Under the pieces are notes generated by a model. The model had not been told where the DNA came from. It worked only from the letters and a program-made list of their open reading frames with translations, and did not search any database. Positions 45,386 to 53,679 of a stretch of 64,000 nt of DNA are shown here, one piece after another. Both the position numbers and the translations under genes were made by a program. Source of the stretch: Burkholderia sp. BCC1644 (lineage in GTDB: Bacteria; Pseudomonadota; Gammaproteobacteria; Burkholderiales; Burkholderiaceae); assembly GCF_902833225.1 (NCBI RefSeq), contig NZ_CADFEI010000009.1, positions 62,001 to 126,000 of the forward strand, given 5' to 3'. The number at the start of each line of letters is the position of its first letter. The stretch's first letter is position 1.

Positions 45386-45844
45386 CTAGGTCGGCAACGC
45401 AGACGTGAGCTTCACCTTCTGCATCGGGATGTCGGTCTTCACGCTCAGCACGCCAGGAATACGCGTGAGGTACTCCATCTGGAAGCGGCGGTAGTCGTCG
45501 ATATCGGCCGCGACGACGCGCAACAGGAAATCGCAGTCGCCGGCCATCAGGTGGCATTCGACGACTTCCGGCATCTGCTGGACCGCCTCGGCGAAGCGGT
45601 TCACCGATTCCGCGTCCTGCCCCTTCAGCCACACGCGCGTGAAGATCGTCAGCCCCTTGCCGACTTTCGCGGGATTCAGCACGGCCACGTATTTCTCGAT
45701 CACGCCGGCCTCCTCGAGGAGCCGCACGCGCCGCAGGCACGGCGACGGCGACAGCCCGACCTCGTGCGCGAGCTCCACGTTCTGCATGCGGCCGTCGCGC
45801 TGGAGCGCGCTCAGGATCCGGCGGTCGATGGCATCAAGTTTCAT
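45386..45844 (-). CDS. Lrp/AsnC-family transcriptional regulator
   Basis: A 152-residue regulator. The N-terminal helix-turn-helix reads LDAIDRRILSALQRDGRMQNVELAHEVGLSPSPCLRRVRLLEEAGVI, and the C-terminal RAM domain contains VVECHLMAGDCDFLLRVVAADID. It lies divergent to azlCD with a 125-base gap. By analogy with other Lrp-azlCD pairs it probably controls export of branched-chain or related amino acids in response to the amino acid. Confidence 0.93.
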   Translation of the reverse strand: MKLDAIDRRILSALQRDGRMQNVELAHEVGLSPSPCLRRVRLLEEAGVIEKYVAVLNPAKVGKGLTIFTRVWLKGQDAESVNRFAEAVQQMPEVVECHLMAGDCDFLLRVVAADIDDYRRFQMEYLTRIPGVLSVKTDIPMQKVKLTSALPT

Positions 45845-45969
45845 TTGGCATCCGATTCCAAGAAATTCTCAAAACATGCGTTCGATGCCAAATTCTCTGA
45901 AATTCATGGCCACAACGCAACCCGATTCGAGTCAAAAAAGCAGACAATCCCTCCCCCGAAGGAGGAGTA

Positions 45970-46704
45970 ATGAGCAGTAGCGTTTCAACGTCGTCAGGGC
46001 TTCGCGACAAGCCCGCCTATGTCGCCGAGATGGGTCGCGGATTGCGCGCGGCGCTGCCCGTCATGCTGGGTTTCGTGCCGTTCGCGCTCGTGCTGGGCGC
46101 GCAGGCCGCGCAGAAGGGGCTGAGCCTGTTCGAAGTGCCGATGATGACCGGCATGAACTTCGGCGGCGGTTCCGAATTCGCGGCGATCCACCTGTGGACG
46201 TCGCCGCCGCACATCGCGCTGATCGTCGCGATGTCGTTCCTCGTGAATTCGCGCCACATCCTGATGGGCGCCGCATTCGAGCCATATATCCGCCGCCTGC
46301 CGCGCCGCCGCGCGTTCTTCGCGCTGTTCTTCATGTGCGACGAAAGCTGGGCGATGTCGCTCGCCGACGCCCGCGCGCGCTCGGCCACGCACATCAGCGT
46401 GCCCTATTACGCCGGCATCTGCGTGGGGCTCTACCTGACGTGGATCTCGATGACCACACTCGGCGCGGCGGTCGGCCCGACGATCGGCAACGTCGAGCAG
46501 TACGGCTTCGACATGGCGTTCACGGCCGTCTTCCTGGTGCTGCTGCGCGGGATGTGGAAAGGGATGCGCGCGAGCCGCCCGTGGTTCGTGAGCCTCGTCG
46601 TCGCGGCGGCCACGCACCTGGCCGTGCCTGGCGCGTGGTACGTCGCGGCCGGCGCCTGCGCAGGGTTGATCGCCGCGCTGCTGTGGGAGCCGCGCGATGC
46701 CTGA
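45970..46704 (+). CDS. azlC: AzlC-family branched-chain amino-acid exporter subunit
   Basis: A 244-residue membrane protein started at 45970 with AAGGAGGAG ahead. It has the AzlC pattern: AALPVMLGFVPFALVLGAQAAQKG, then GGSEFAAIHLW, RHILMGAAFEPYI, FFMCDESWAMSLADARAR. With AzlD it forms a two-part exporter of branched-chain amino acids or analogues. The stop overlaps the azlD start by 8 bases. Confidence 0.92.
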   Translation: MSSSVSTSSGLRDKPAYVAEMGRGLRAALPVMLGFVPFALVLGAQAAQKGLSLFEVPMMTGMNFGGGSEFAAIHLWTSPPHIALIVAMSFLVNSRHILMGAAFEPYIRRLPRRRAFFALFFMCDESWAMSLADARARSATHISVPYYAGICVGLYLTWISMTTLGAAVGPTIGNVEQYGFDMAFTAVFLVLLRGMWKGMRASRPWFVSLVVAAATHLAVPGAWYVAAGACAGLIAALLWEPRDA

Positions 46705-47005
46705 TTTCCCGGATCTCAACACGGTCGTGACGATCGTGCTGATGGCGTCGACGACTTACCTGTCGCGCATCCTCGGCTACGTGCTGCTGCGCAACCGCAC
46801 GCTGAGCCCGCGCATGGCGTCGGTGATGGAGAACGTGCCGGGCTGCGTGCTGATCTCGGTGATCGCGCCGGCCTTCGTGTCGACGCGCCCGGCCGACCTG
46901 CTCGCGCTGGCCGTTACGCTGATGGCGGCGACGCGCCTGTCGATCCTGCCGACCGTCATCGTCGGCGTCGTGTCGGCCGGCGTGCTGCGGCACCTGCTCG
47001 GCTGA
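46697..47005 (+). CDS. azlD: AzlD-family branched-chain amino-acid exporter subunit
   Basis: A 102-residue protein with three or four hydrophobic segments: TVVTIVLMASTTYLSRILGYVLLRN, VMENVPGCVLISVIAPAFVS, and ADLLALAVTLMAATRL. It is the small partner of AzlC and overlaps it by 8 bases. A strong terminator follows. Confidence 0.92.
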   Translation: MPDFPDLNTVVTIVLMASTTYLSRILGYVLLRNRTLSPRMASVMENVPGCVLISVIAPAFVSTRPADLLALAVTLMAATRLSILPTVIVGVVSAGVLRHLLG

Positions 47006-47045
47006 GCGGTTCCGACCCGCCGCGCACGCGGCACGGCCACCGACG

Positions 47046-47070
47046 AACGGGCGCGCGATGCGCCCGTTTT
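47046..47070 (+). terminator. Intrinsic terminator after azlCD
   Basis: AACGGGCGC (47046-47054) pairs with GCGCCCGTT (47060-47068) around a 5-base loop, followed by TTTT (47067-47070). It is about 40 bases after the azlD stop. Confidence 0.85.
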
Positions 47071-47179
47071 CACATCCGCGCCGACGGCGCGACACGACGA
47101 TTCTCACGCGGGAATGCTAGCCTTGTGGCTTGCGCCACGCTGCCCCCTCTCCTTACCCATCTCCGCGAGGATCGTCCCG

Positions 47180-47959
47180 ATGCAAGAAACCCGCCCGCTG
47201 TTCGATCGTGTGCTGCTCACCAACGACGACGGATTCGACGCCCCCGGCCTTGACGTGCTCGAACAGGTCGCCACGCAACTGGCGCGCGAAGTGTGGATCG
47301 TCGCGCCGGCGGAAGACCAGAGCGGCACGTCGCATTCGCTGAGCCTGCACGAACCGCTGCGCGTGCATCGCAAAGGCGAACGCCGCTTCGCGGTGCGCGG
47401 CACGCCCGGCGATTGCGTCGCGATCGCGGTCAGCCACCTGATGAAGGATGCGCGGCCCGACGTCGTGCTGTCCGGCGTGAATCGCGGTGCGAACCTCGGC
47501 ACCGAAACGGTGTTCTCCGGCACGGTCGGCGCCGCGATGACGAGCATGCTGGTCGGCGTGCCGGCCATCGCACTGAGCCAGGCCTTCACCGATCGCAATG
47601 CGGTGCCGTGGGGCACTGCGCTCGCGCTCGCGCCGGACGTCATTCGCCGGCTCGCCGCCGCCGGCTGGGACAGCGATGCGTGCCTCAACGTGAATTTCCC
47701 CGCACGGCCGGCCGAGGACGTGCGCGGCCTGAAGGTGACGAATCAGGGTGCCGGCACCCTGCAGGGCGTCGAGATCGTGTCGGGGCGGGACCCGCGCGAA
47801 ATCGACTATCACTGGCTGAAACTGGCCCGTGCGCCGCGCGAGGACGATCCGGATTCGGAAACGGTCGCACTCGGCGAAGGGTATGTCGCCGTCACGCCGC
47901 TGAAGTTCGAACGCACGCACGACCACGCGCTCGCACAACTGCGGTCACGTCTCGGCTGA
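47180..47959 (+). CDS. surE: 5'/3'-nucleotidase SurE-family protein
   Basis: A 259-residue protein started at 47180, GAGG ten bases ahead. It has the SurE metal site LLTNDDGFDAPGLDVL, the loop VAPAEDQSGTSHSLSL, GTPGDCVAIAV, LSGVNRGANLG and ETVFSGTVGAAM. These give a metal-dependent phosphatase for nucleoside monophosphates. It lacks the usual partners (pcm, nlpD), so it is probably a second paralogue. Beyond its stop the base composition falls at the border of the following island. Confidence 0.9.
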   Translation: MQETRPLFDRVLLTNDDGFDAPGLDVLEQVATQLAREVWIVAPAEDQSGTSHSLSLHEPLRVHRKGERRFAVRGTPGDCVAIAVSHLMKDARPDVVLSGVNRGANLGTETVFSGTVGAAMTSMLVGVPAIALSQAFTDRNAVPWGTALALAPDVIRRLAAAGWDSDACLNVNFPARPAEDVRGLKVTNQGAGTLQGVEIVSGRDPREIDYHWLKLARAPREDDPDSETVALGEGYVAVTPLKFERTHDHALAQLRSRLG

Positions 47960-48051
47960 TCCACGGACGCAGGCAGGAAAGCGGTCGCGGCAATCGCGTC
48001 TGGTGCCGTACGGTGCACCGAGCGGCTGCCAAATCCCAGACAGGGGAACGG

Positions 48052-49086
48052 TCACTCCTCGTTCGCGCAAGGCTTCTTCGGCCCGACGAAGCGAATGACA
48101 TTCAGCGATAGCGCCAGTCCGGTGCTCAAGCCGAGCAAAAGCAAACCTGCGTCATGCAGCCAACCGTAAACAAATTGGCTCGACGCGATCGCCAAGACCA
48201 AGGGTACCGCGACCCACAGGCCGAACCGCCGCCACTCGAATCGATTCGGCTCCAAGTCCAAGATCGAGCGAGGCACGATTTCGTTGGCAGCATTCAGTCG
48301 GTCCTGTACTTCGTGCAGATCGAGGGTGCGCATGTGCTCCGCCGTCGTGCTCGGATTCCGGTGCAGCCTGCGCCGGTAGATCTCGCTACGCACCACGTGC
48401 TCGCCCGGAGCATCCTGTAGGTCTCGCCAGCGCCGTTTCTTCACCCCATAGGCCTGCAACAACAGAATGGACGTCCTGGGCCGGCGCAGGACCTGCAGGT
48501 AGCGCCCGTCCAGCACGACCAACCATTCATCGCGCTCGTCGCTAGGCGCAATGATAGCCAGCCGCTCGGCTGCCGGATAGGACGCCTCGCGCACCCAGGC
48601 GGCGATGGCCGGTTGATCGTGCGCGCGCATGAAGGCAACCCGGTGCTTGCCCTCGTGAGCCCAGAAGATCCCCAACGGCTTGATCCAGATGTAGCAGGCG
48701 TTGCTCGGCGAACCGAACGTCCCGGCATAGCCGGCAATTTTCTCCGGCACCTTGTCCGCCTCGACGTGCTCCGGAAACCCTTTGATGCTCGCACCGAGGA
48801 CATGCCTCGGGTTCACGTAAGCCCTGAAGTACTGCCGCCGCTCCTCTTCCTGCTCCCAGTCCATAAATGGCAGAACAAGCCGCAGCAGCGAATCGCCAAA
48901 GTAGGCGCAAGTGTCGCGCGAATCCATCCAGTCGTCGAGGAACGGTTGGCCGACCAAACCACGTGATTGGCGGTCCATCACCAGTTTCAGGTTGCATAGC
49001 CCGGCGACCACGTTGCTGATCGGTTCTGGCAGCACCTGATGGGTCAGATCCCTGGGTGGCTCCTCTTGCGCGGTGACTGCGGTCAA
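48052..49086 (-). CDS. Hypothetical protein with C-terminal membrane hairpin
   Basis: A 344-residue protein. The start is a TTG at 49086 supported by GGAG seven bases before it; an ATG at 49093 is in another frame. It has no recognisable domain. IFWAHEGKHRVAFMRAH near residues 130-146 resembles the EGKHRV/EGNHRV segment of ParB-like or nuclease folds, and RTSILLLQAYGVKKRRWRDLQ follows. Two membrane segments near residues 290-330 (WVAVPLVLAIASSQFVYGWL; AGLLLLGLSTGLALSLNVI) end it. It lies 187 bases past the AlaX-type gene on the same strand, at the island edge. Confidence 0.65.
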   Translation of the reverse strand: MTAVTAQEEPPRDLTHQVLPEPISNVVAGLCNLKLVMDRQSRGLVGQPFLDDWMDSRDTCAYFGDSLLRLVLPFMDWEQEEERRQYFRAYVNPRHVLGASIKGFPEHVEADKVPEKIAGYAGTFGSPSNACYIWIKPLGIFWAHEGKHRVAFMRAHDQPAIAAWVREASYPAAERLAIIAPSDERDEWLVVLDGRYLQVLRRPRTSILLLQAYGVKKRRWRDLQDAPGEHVVRSEIYRRRLHRNPSTTAEHMRTLDLHEVQDRLNAANEIVPRSILDLEPNRFEWRRFGLWVAVPLVLAIASSQFVYGWLHDAGLLLLGLSTGLALSLNVIRFVGPKKPCANEE

Positions 49087-49273
49087 CTTGCATCTCCTTC
49101 ACTCTGGTACCGAGATGATAAGTGGGTTCTGCAAGCAGCCCAGAAAAGACGAATTGTGTGGCGTGTGGCAAATCGTGCGCTGCTCGCCGCAGGACGGGCG
49201 AATGATCTTCCACAGCGGGAAGGCCGCGCGAAGTTTCACGCGGCGCCCGTGTAGGTTATTGACATCGTCGCGT

Positions 49274-50014
49274 CTACACGCCCTCTTTGAACCCAATCAC
49301 GACTCGTCGCGTACGTGAGGATTTCTTTTCCATCTTCTGTACGCAAACCGCGCCGACTTCGGCGGTATTCGCGACATGCGTTCCTCCACACGGCTGCAGA
49401 TCGACACCCTCGATAGTCACGACGCGTACCGTGCCGTGTCCCGTCGGGGGCATCACGCTCATCGTACGAACCCACTCGGGATTAGCTCTCAGTTCAGCAT
49501 CGGTCACGACATCGCAACGCACCGGCCTAGCGGAGGAAACCAGCTCATCCAAAGCCCGATCGATGCCCTCCCGGGACAACGGATCGCTGGTCACGAAGTC
49601 CAGACGCACATAGTCCGACGTTATGCTGCACCCATCCACCGCATAGGGCAGCACGCCACACATCAAATGAGCCGCGGTGTGGAAACGCATGAGTCGATAT
49701 CGGCGCTCCCAATCGATTTCGAGTACTACCCTATCGCCCGGTGCCAAGCGAGCCAGTACCGCGTCTTGTCCCGGCGCGGGAATATGAACGACATCATCAG
49801 GATGTGCATTCGGCTGCGCTGACTTACGTGCGTCCGCGATCGTCAATCGAGTTCCGTCAGCCAACATAAGCGTGCCGCAATCGCCTAGTTGCCCCCCACC
49901 ATGCGGGTAAAACACGGTGCGATCCAGTGTCACCCCCGCCTCGTCGATCTGGATGATTTGAGCTTCGCAGCTGCGAAGATAGCTGTGGGTTCGAAACAGT
50001 GCTTCTGTGGCCAT
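49274..50014 (-). CDS. AlaX-type alanyl-tRNA editing (deacylase) protein
   Basis: A 246-residue protein. The N-terminal part reads TLDRTVFYPHGGGQLGDCGTLML, a beta-barrel region. The editing core has both metal-binding motifs: RFHTAAHLMCGVL (HxxxH) and QPCGGTHVANTAEVG (CxxxH). There is no synthetase domain, so it acts in trans, hydrolysing mischarged tRNA such as Ser-tRNA(Ala) or a tRNA charged with an analogue. Housekeeping AlaX would not be expected inside a biosynthetic operon; here it lies last after a cysteine-synthase-like set. Related editing proteins give producers immunity to their own amino acid. Confidence 0.88.
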   Translation of the reverse strand: MATEALFRTHSYLRSCEAQIIQIDEAGVTLDRTVFYPHGGGQLGDCGTLMLADGTRLTIADARKSAQPNAHPDDVVHIPAPGQDAVLARLAPGDRVVLEIDWERRYRLMRFHTAAHLMCGVLPYAVDGCSITSDYVRLDFVTSDPLSREGIDRALDELVSSARPVRCDVVTDAELRANPEWVRTMSVMPPTGHGTVRVVTIEGVDLQPCGGTHVANTAEVGAVCVQKMEKKSSRTRRVVIGFKEGV

Positions 50015-50074
50015 GGGATGGTTTCTCGCTAGATATGTCCCGTTGCTTTTTCGGGTTATCGTGAATCGCCAAGG

Positions 50075-50764
50075 TCAGATAGTTGCAGACTTCGCCTTAC
50101 CATCGAGCGCTCGCCCACGAGTCACTTGCAATACCGACCGAACTGTCACTACCGATCCTGGCGGCACGTCGTCTTTGATAACGCAATGCGAGCCGATCAA
50201 CACATCGTCGCCCACTGTGATGTCGCCGAAAATCCTCGAGAAGGCACCCACCTCGACACGACTTCCCAACGTCGGGTGACGCTTTCCCTCCGGGTTGGCG
50301 GCGATGCCTGTCGCACCGAGTACGACACCCCCGAGGATGTAGCAATCGTCCCCAATCTGCGCCGTCTCGCCGATCACCGTACCGTATCCGTGATCGAGCA
50401 CAAAGCGACTCCCGATCATACTTCGCGGATGAATCTCCGCGCCTGACAGAAGGCGCCCGCGCGCTGACACCAACAGCACGGCATCGTCCAATTCGGTGGG
50501 CACGCCGTATTCGCCGCTGGACATGCACGAAAGCGCGCGAGCAAGCCGGTAATGTAAGACTGCCTTGTAGGACAAGTATCCATAGGCGATCGCCTTCGCC
50601 TCACCACGCGCCGCAGGATCTTTCTGCGCGAACGCCAATAGATCCTCCGTTGCAACACCAACGGCGGCTCGGAATGGCAGTGATTGTTCCACCAAATCGA
50701 CAGTCGACGGCGAGCAGCACTCCATCAGTGCCGCGCGCATATGGTTCCGTACCAGTTCTTTCAT
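50075..50764 (-). CDS. Serine O-acetyltransferase-like enzyme
   Basis: A 229-residue protein of the CysE type. The C-terminal left-handed beta-helix has hexapeptide repeats: GSRFVLDHGYGTVIGETAQIGDDCYILGGVVLGATG, then KRHPTLGSRVEVGAFSRIFGDITVGDDVLIGSHCVIKDDVP. The Asp-His pair (VLDHG) and RHP are the catalytic residues. The N-terminal helical region is present. It should make O-acetylserine or a close analogue from acetyl-CoA, feeding the PLP enzyme just upstream. Gap to the PLP enzyme gene is 79 bases, same direction. Confidence 0.85.
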   Translation of the reverse strand: MKELVRNHMRAALMECCSPSTVDLVEQSLPFRAAVGVATEDLLAFAQKDPAARGEAKAIAYGYLSYKAVLHYRLARALSCMSSGEYGVPTELDDAVLLVSARGRLLSGAEIHPRSMIGSRFVLDHGYGTVIGETAQIGDDCYILGGVVLGATGIAANPEGKRHPTLGSRVEVGAFSRIFGDITVGDDVLIGSHCVIKDDVPPGSVVTVRSVLQVTRGRALDGKAKSATI

Positions 50765-50843
50765 CGTTTAACACCCACATGACTGTGGATTCCAGAGCCC
50801 TCTACGCCGTGAACGCAAGTCGACACGAGCTCGCGACATGAGG

Positions 50844-51764
50844 TTATTGGAAATAGGAAATATAGGAATCCACGTCGTCGTAAATCATCGTCAACACATC
50901 GGCTCGAGGCTTAAGCACAGTCGCCAACTTCGATACAGCCACGAGATTCGCTGCTGACGAAATGCCAAGACTGATGGCATCTCGCCGCATGACGCTCTTG
51001 ACCATCGCCAGACACTCGTCCTTAGAAACGCGAATCATGCCGTCGAGTACCGAGAGATTCAGCACGTCCGGCACGATCCCAATCGAGAGCCCCTGGATCT
51101 CATGAGATGCGTGCTTGCCGCGTAAAAGGTCACATTGCTCAGGCTCCACGCCGAAAACCTGGATGCCTGGACGCCATTGCTTCAGCACCTCGCCTATCCC
51201 AGTGATATGGCCGCCTGTACCGATACCGCCGACGAATGCATCCAGTGAATAGTCGGCGAATTCATCGATGATTTCTCTCGCGGTGGCCTGCCGATGTGCC
51301 TCCGGGTTGGCCGGATTTCGTTGTTGATTGAGCATCACGTAGTCCGGATGCTCCAGTTGCATCTCCATCGCTTTCTCGCCGTGCGAATTGTTGCCTCGGC
51401 GGCTATCCGACAGAACGATCGTCGCGCCGTACATTTCCAGCAGGCGACGCTTCTCGGGACTGTAGTTGTCGGGAATGACCAGTATGACCTTGTAGCCGAG
51501 CACGTTGCCGATCATGGCCAAGCCGATCCCCGTATTGCCACCGCTCGGCTCCAGAATGGTTTGACCACGACCGCGAACCAGCCGCCCCTTGTGCTCGGCG
51601 TCCAGCACCATACCAAATGCGATCCGCGCCTTGTGGCTTCGCCCAGGGTTAAATGACTCAAGCTTGGCGTAAACGGAAAGCCCCGTGTCACCAGACACGC
51701 TGGCAAGTCGTACGATCGGTGTCTTACCGATCAGGTCAAGTATCGAATCGAAGATCATCGCCAC
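50844..51764 (-). CDS. Cysteine-synthase-like PLP enzyme with altered substrate loops
   Basis: A 306-residue fold-type II PLP enzyme. The PLP Lys is K45 in NPGRSHKARIA, where CysK/CysM have NPGGSVKDR. The substrate loop reads EPSGGNTGIG in place of EPTSGNTG, and the phosphate-binding loop is GIGTGGHITG. The Ser-to-Gly and Asp-to-Ala changes suggest a different acceptor or nucleophile than sulfide plus O-acetylserine. The nearest model is CysM with the CysO sulfur carrier in mycobacteria. The start is a GTG (GAGG six bases ahead); an ATG lies two codons in. It follows the E1 fusion gene by 12 bases. Confidence 0.82.
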   Translation of the reverse strand: MAMIFDSILDLIGKTPIVRLASVSGDTGLSVYAKLESFNPGRSHKARIAFGMVLDAEHKGRLVRGRGQTILEPSGGNTGIGLAMIGNVLGYKVILVIPDNYSPEKRRLLEMYGATIVLSDSRRGNNSHGEKAMEMQLEHPDYVMLNQQRNPANPEAHRQATAREIIDEFADYSLDAFVGGIGTGGHITGIGEVLKQWRPGIQVFGVEPEQCDLLRGKHASHEIQGLSIGIVPDVLNLSVLDGMIRVSKDECLAMVKSVMRRDAISLGISSAANLVAVSKLATVLKPRADVLTMIYDDVDSYISYFQ

Positions 51765-51776
51765 CCATAGCCTCGT

Positions 51777-53195
51777 TCAATACATCGGCATATCGCGCTC
51801 GACGTCCTTCGCCCAGCGTCTGATCCCGCCGTCGAGCACCTGGACCTTCGCGAAGCCTGATGCCAGCATCGAGGACGCCGCGCGTTCTGCGCGCGTACCC
51901 GCGTAACACACCACGACATACCGATCCGAGCGCGGCAATCCTCCCAGATTTTCGTCCAACTCAGCCAACGGGATATGTAACGCCTCCGGCAGACGACATA
52001 CCTCCAACTCGTTGGCGTCGCGCACATCAATAAGCCGTACCCCTGAGGTCCCCGCCCGCATCAGTGCATCAAGCTCGGCGGGGGCGATGTAGCAATGCGG
52101 CTCCATTCGCGTCGCAGCCACTCCGCTGGTTTGGCACACAGAGACATCCTCATCGATATCGCCTCGCACTCCACCGGAACACGTAGGACAATCATCTCGC
52201 CGCGCGAACGCCACCTCCGAGAACGCCATGCCTAGCGCATCGAAGCGTAGAAGCCTTCCGGAGAGCGGCTTTCCCAAGCCCATGATGAGCTTGATCGCCT
52301 CCGTTGCCTGCAGGAGCCCTATAACGCCAGGCAGAACGCCGATGACCCCACCTGCATTGCAGCTTGGGGCCAGTTCCGGAGGAGGACTCTTCGGAAAGAG
52401 GCAGCGATAGCACGGTCCGCCTGCCAAATTGAACACGCTTACCTGTCCATCGAAGCGATAAAGCGCGCCATAGATCAACGGCTTCGCCTGGCGTGCACAT
52501 GCTTCGTTGACGACGTAGCGGGAAGCAAAGTTGTCTGTGCCGTCGACAACAACGTCATACTGCTCGATCAGGTCATAGGCATTGCTCTTGTCGACCGCGT
52601 ACGCATGCGTCCTGATGTCGATGTGCGGATTCAGATCAAGCAGCCGTCGCTTGGCGGACTCGACTTTCGGGACACCAATCGTTTGATGCCCGTGAACGAT
52701 CTGCCGCTGAAGATTGCTGACTTCCACGGTATCGAAGTCAACCAGACCGATCGTACCGATCCCTGCGGCTGCCAGGTACAGCGAAATAGGTGAACCAAGG
52801 CCACCAGTGCCGATAATCAGTACCCGCGCTTTCTTCAGCCGCGCCTGTCCTTCACGGCCGACACCCGGCAAGGTGATGTGACGAACGTAGCGCTGCACTT
52901 CTGCATTGGTCAACTGATCGACATCGACACCACCGGATGTCGCAAGCATGATCTCGATCTCGTCCCGACTCTCGAGTGGCGAGTCGAGATCAACCAAGCT
53001 TCCTGCGGAAGTCACCAGAAAATGTTCCTTGAAATGCCCGTTGGCATAGAACAGGTGCGGCCGAAGCACCGGGTGCTGTTCGCAAATATCGAACACCACC
53101 TCGCGCGTTGTGTTGCCTCGCCCCATCAGTCGGGTGTCATTCAGCTTGGCAACGCGCCCGAGTATTTCAGGGAAAATTACTGTTCGAACATCCAT
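51777..53195 (-). CDS. Sulfur-carrier / E1 (ThiF-MoeB) / rhodanese fusion protein
   Basis: A 472-residue three-domain protein from the ATG at 53195 (GGAGGAG ahead). Residues 1-89 form a ubiquitin-like sulfur carrier (ThiS/MoaD type) ending EIEIMLATSGG, so its Gly-Gly is internal. Residues 95-340 are a ThiF/MoeB adenylating domain: RVLIIGTGGLGSP, LVDFDTVEVSNLQRQ, zinc ligands PCYRC and CPTC, and C279 in APSCNAGGV as the thioester/persulfide Cys. Residues 370-472 are a rhodanese with active Cys 430 in VVCYAGTRA. All catalytic residues are present. Carrier, activator and sulfur donor in one chain are rare; the Gly-Gly would need cutting to act. Confidence 0.87.
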   Translation of the reverse strand: MDVRTVIFPEILGRVAKLNDTRLMGRGNTTREVVFDICEQHPVLRPHLFYANGHFKEHFLVTSAGSLVDLDSPLESRDEIEIMLATSGGVDVDQLTNAEVQRYVRHITLPGVGREGQARLKKARVLIIGTGGLGSPISLYLAAAGIGTIGLVDFDTVEVSNLQRQIVHGHQTIGVPKVESAKRRLLDLNPHIDIRTHAYAVDKSNAYDLIEQYDVVVDGTDNFASRYVVNEACARQAKPLIYGALYRFDGQVSVFNLAGGPCYRCLFPKSPPPELAPSCNAGGVIGVLPGVIGLLQATEAIKLIMGLGKPLSGRLLRFDALGMAFSEVAFARRDDCPTCSGGVRGDIDEDVSVCQTSGVAATRMEPHCYIAPAELDALMRAGTSGVRLIDVRDANELEVCRLPEALHIPLAELDENLGGLPRSDRYVVVCYAGTRAERAASSMLASGFAKVQVLDGGIRRWAKDVERDMPMY

Positions 53196-53235
53196 GATCT
53201 GCTTCTCCTCCACCACTCCAAATCAAACAACAAAC

Positions 53236-53673
53236 TCAAACCACAAATTCACGCGCCGTCGCAAACTGCCCGTTGCGCCACTCAAACAACTTCGCGCCCT
53301 TCGCCTTTCCCGCTTTCACATCTATCACCAGGTACTGCACCGGATAGATCGGTTGCCTGTCGTACAGAGCTTTATCGATGTCCTCACGGCTGAAGTACGC
53401 ACCGACGTCCGGATGAGAGTGATAGATGACAGCCACCGGATTGTCGATGCGAAAGCTTTCGTTCAACAGGACGGTATCGTCTACGGAAAACGTGTATCCA
53501 AAGTTGGCGCTGCGCTGATAAACCTCCGGACTACGTGCGTGCAGTTCGTCCTGGATGTTCACCCCCTCGTGCACTTGCCCATCGAAATGCACAAAGCCAC
53601 AGCACTCCTTCGGGTAAGTTTTCTCGGCGTGTTGATAGACGATTGCCAAGTTCCGTTCATTTAGTGCATCCAC
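53236..53673 (-). CDS. JAMM/MPN+ metalloprotease (Mec+/QbsD-like)
   Basis: A 145-residue protein with a GTG start supported by GGAGGTAAG. It has the full JAMM motif: Glu 23 in PKECCGFV, then HSHPDVGAYFSREDID with H85, H87, S95 and D98 (zinc ligands and catalytic Ser). Bacterial relatives cut after Gly-Gly of sulfur carriers (QbsD) or release cysteine from CysO-cysteine (Mec+). It lies 40 bases before the carrier-E1-rhodanese gene and so can be expected to act on that carrier. It overlaps none of its neighbours. Confidence 0.9.
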   Translation of the reverse strand: MDALNERNLAIVYQHAEKTYPKECCGFVHFDGQVHEGVNIQDELHARSPEVYQRSANFGYTFSVDDTVLLNESFRIDNPVAVIYHSHPDVGAYFSREDIDKALYDRQPIYPVQYLVIDVKAGKAKGAKLFEWRNGQFATAREFVV

Positions 53674-53679
53674 GTCGAC

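Noticed and set aside
45180-45390. CRISPR array
   Set aside because: The repeat unit is 8 bases with no spacers, and no cas genes are present.
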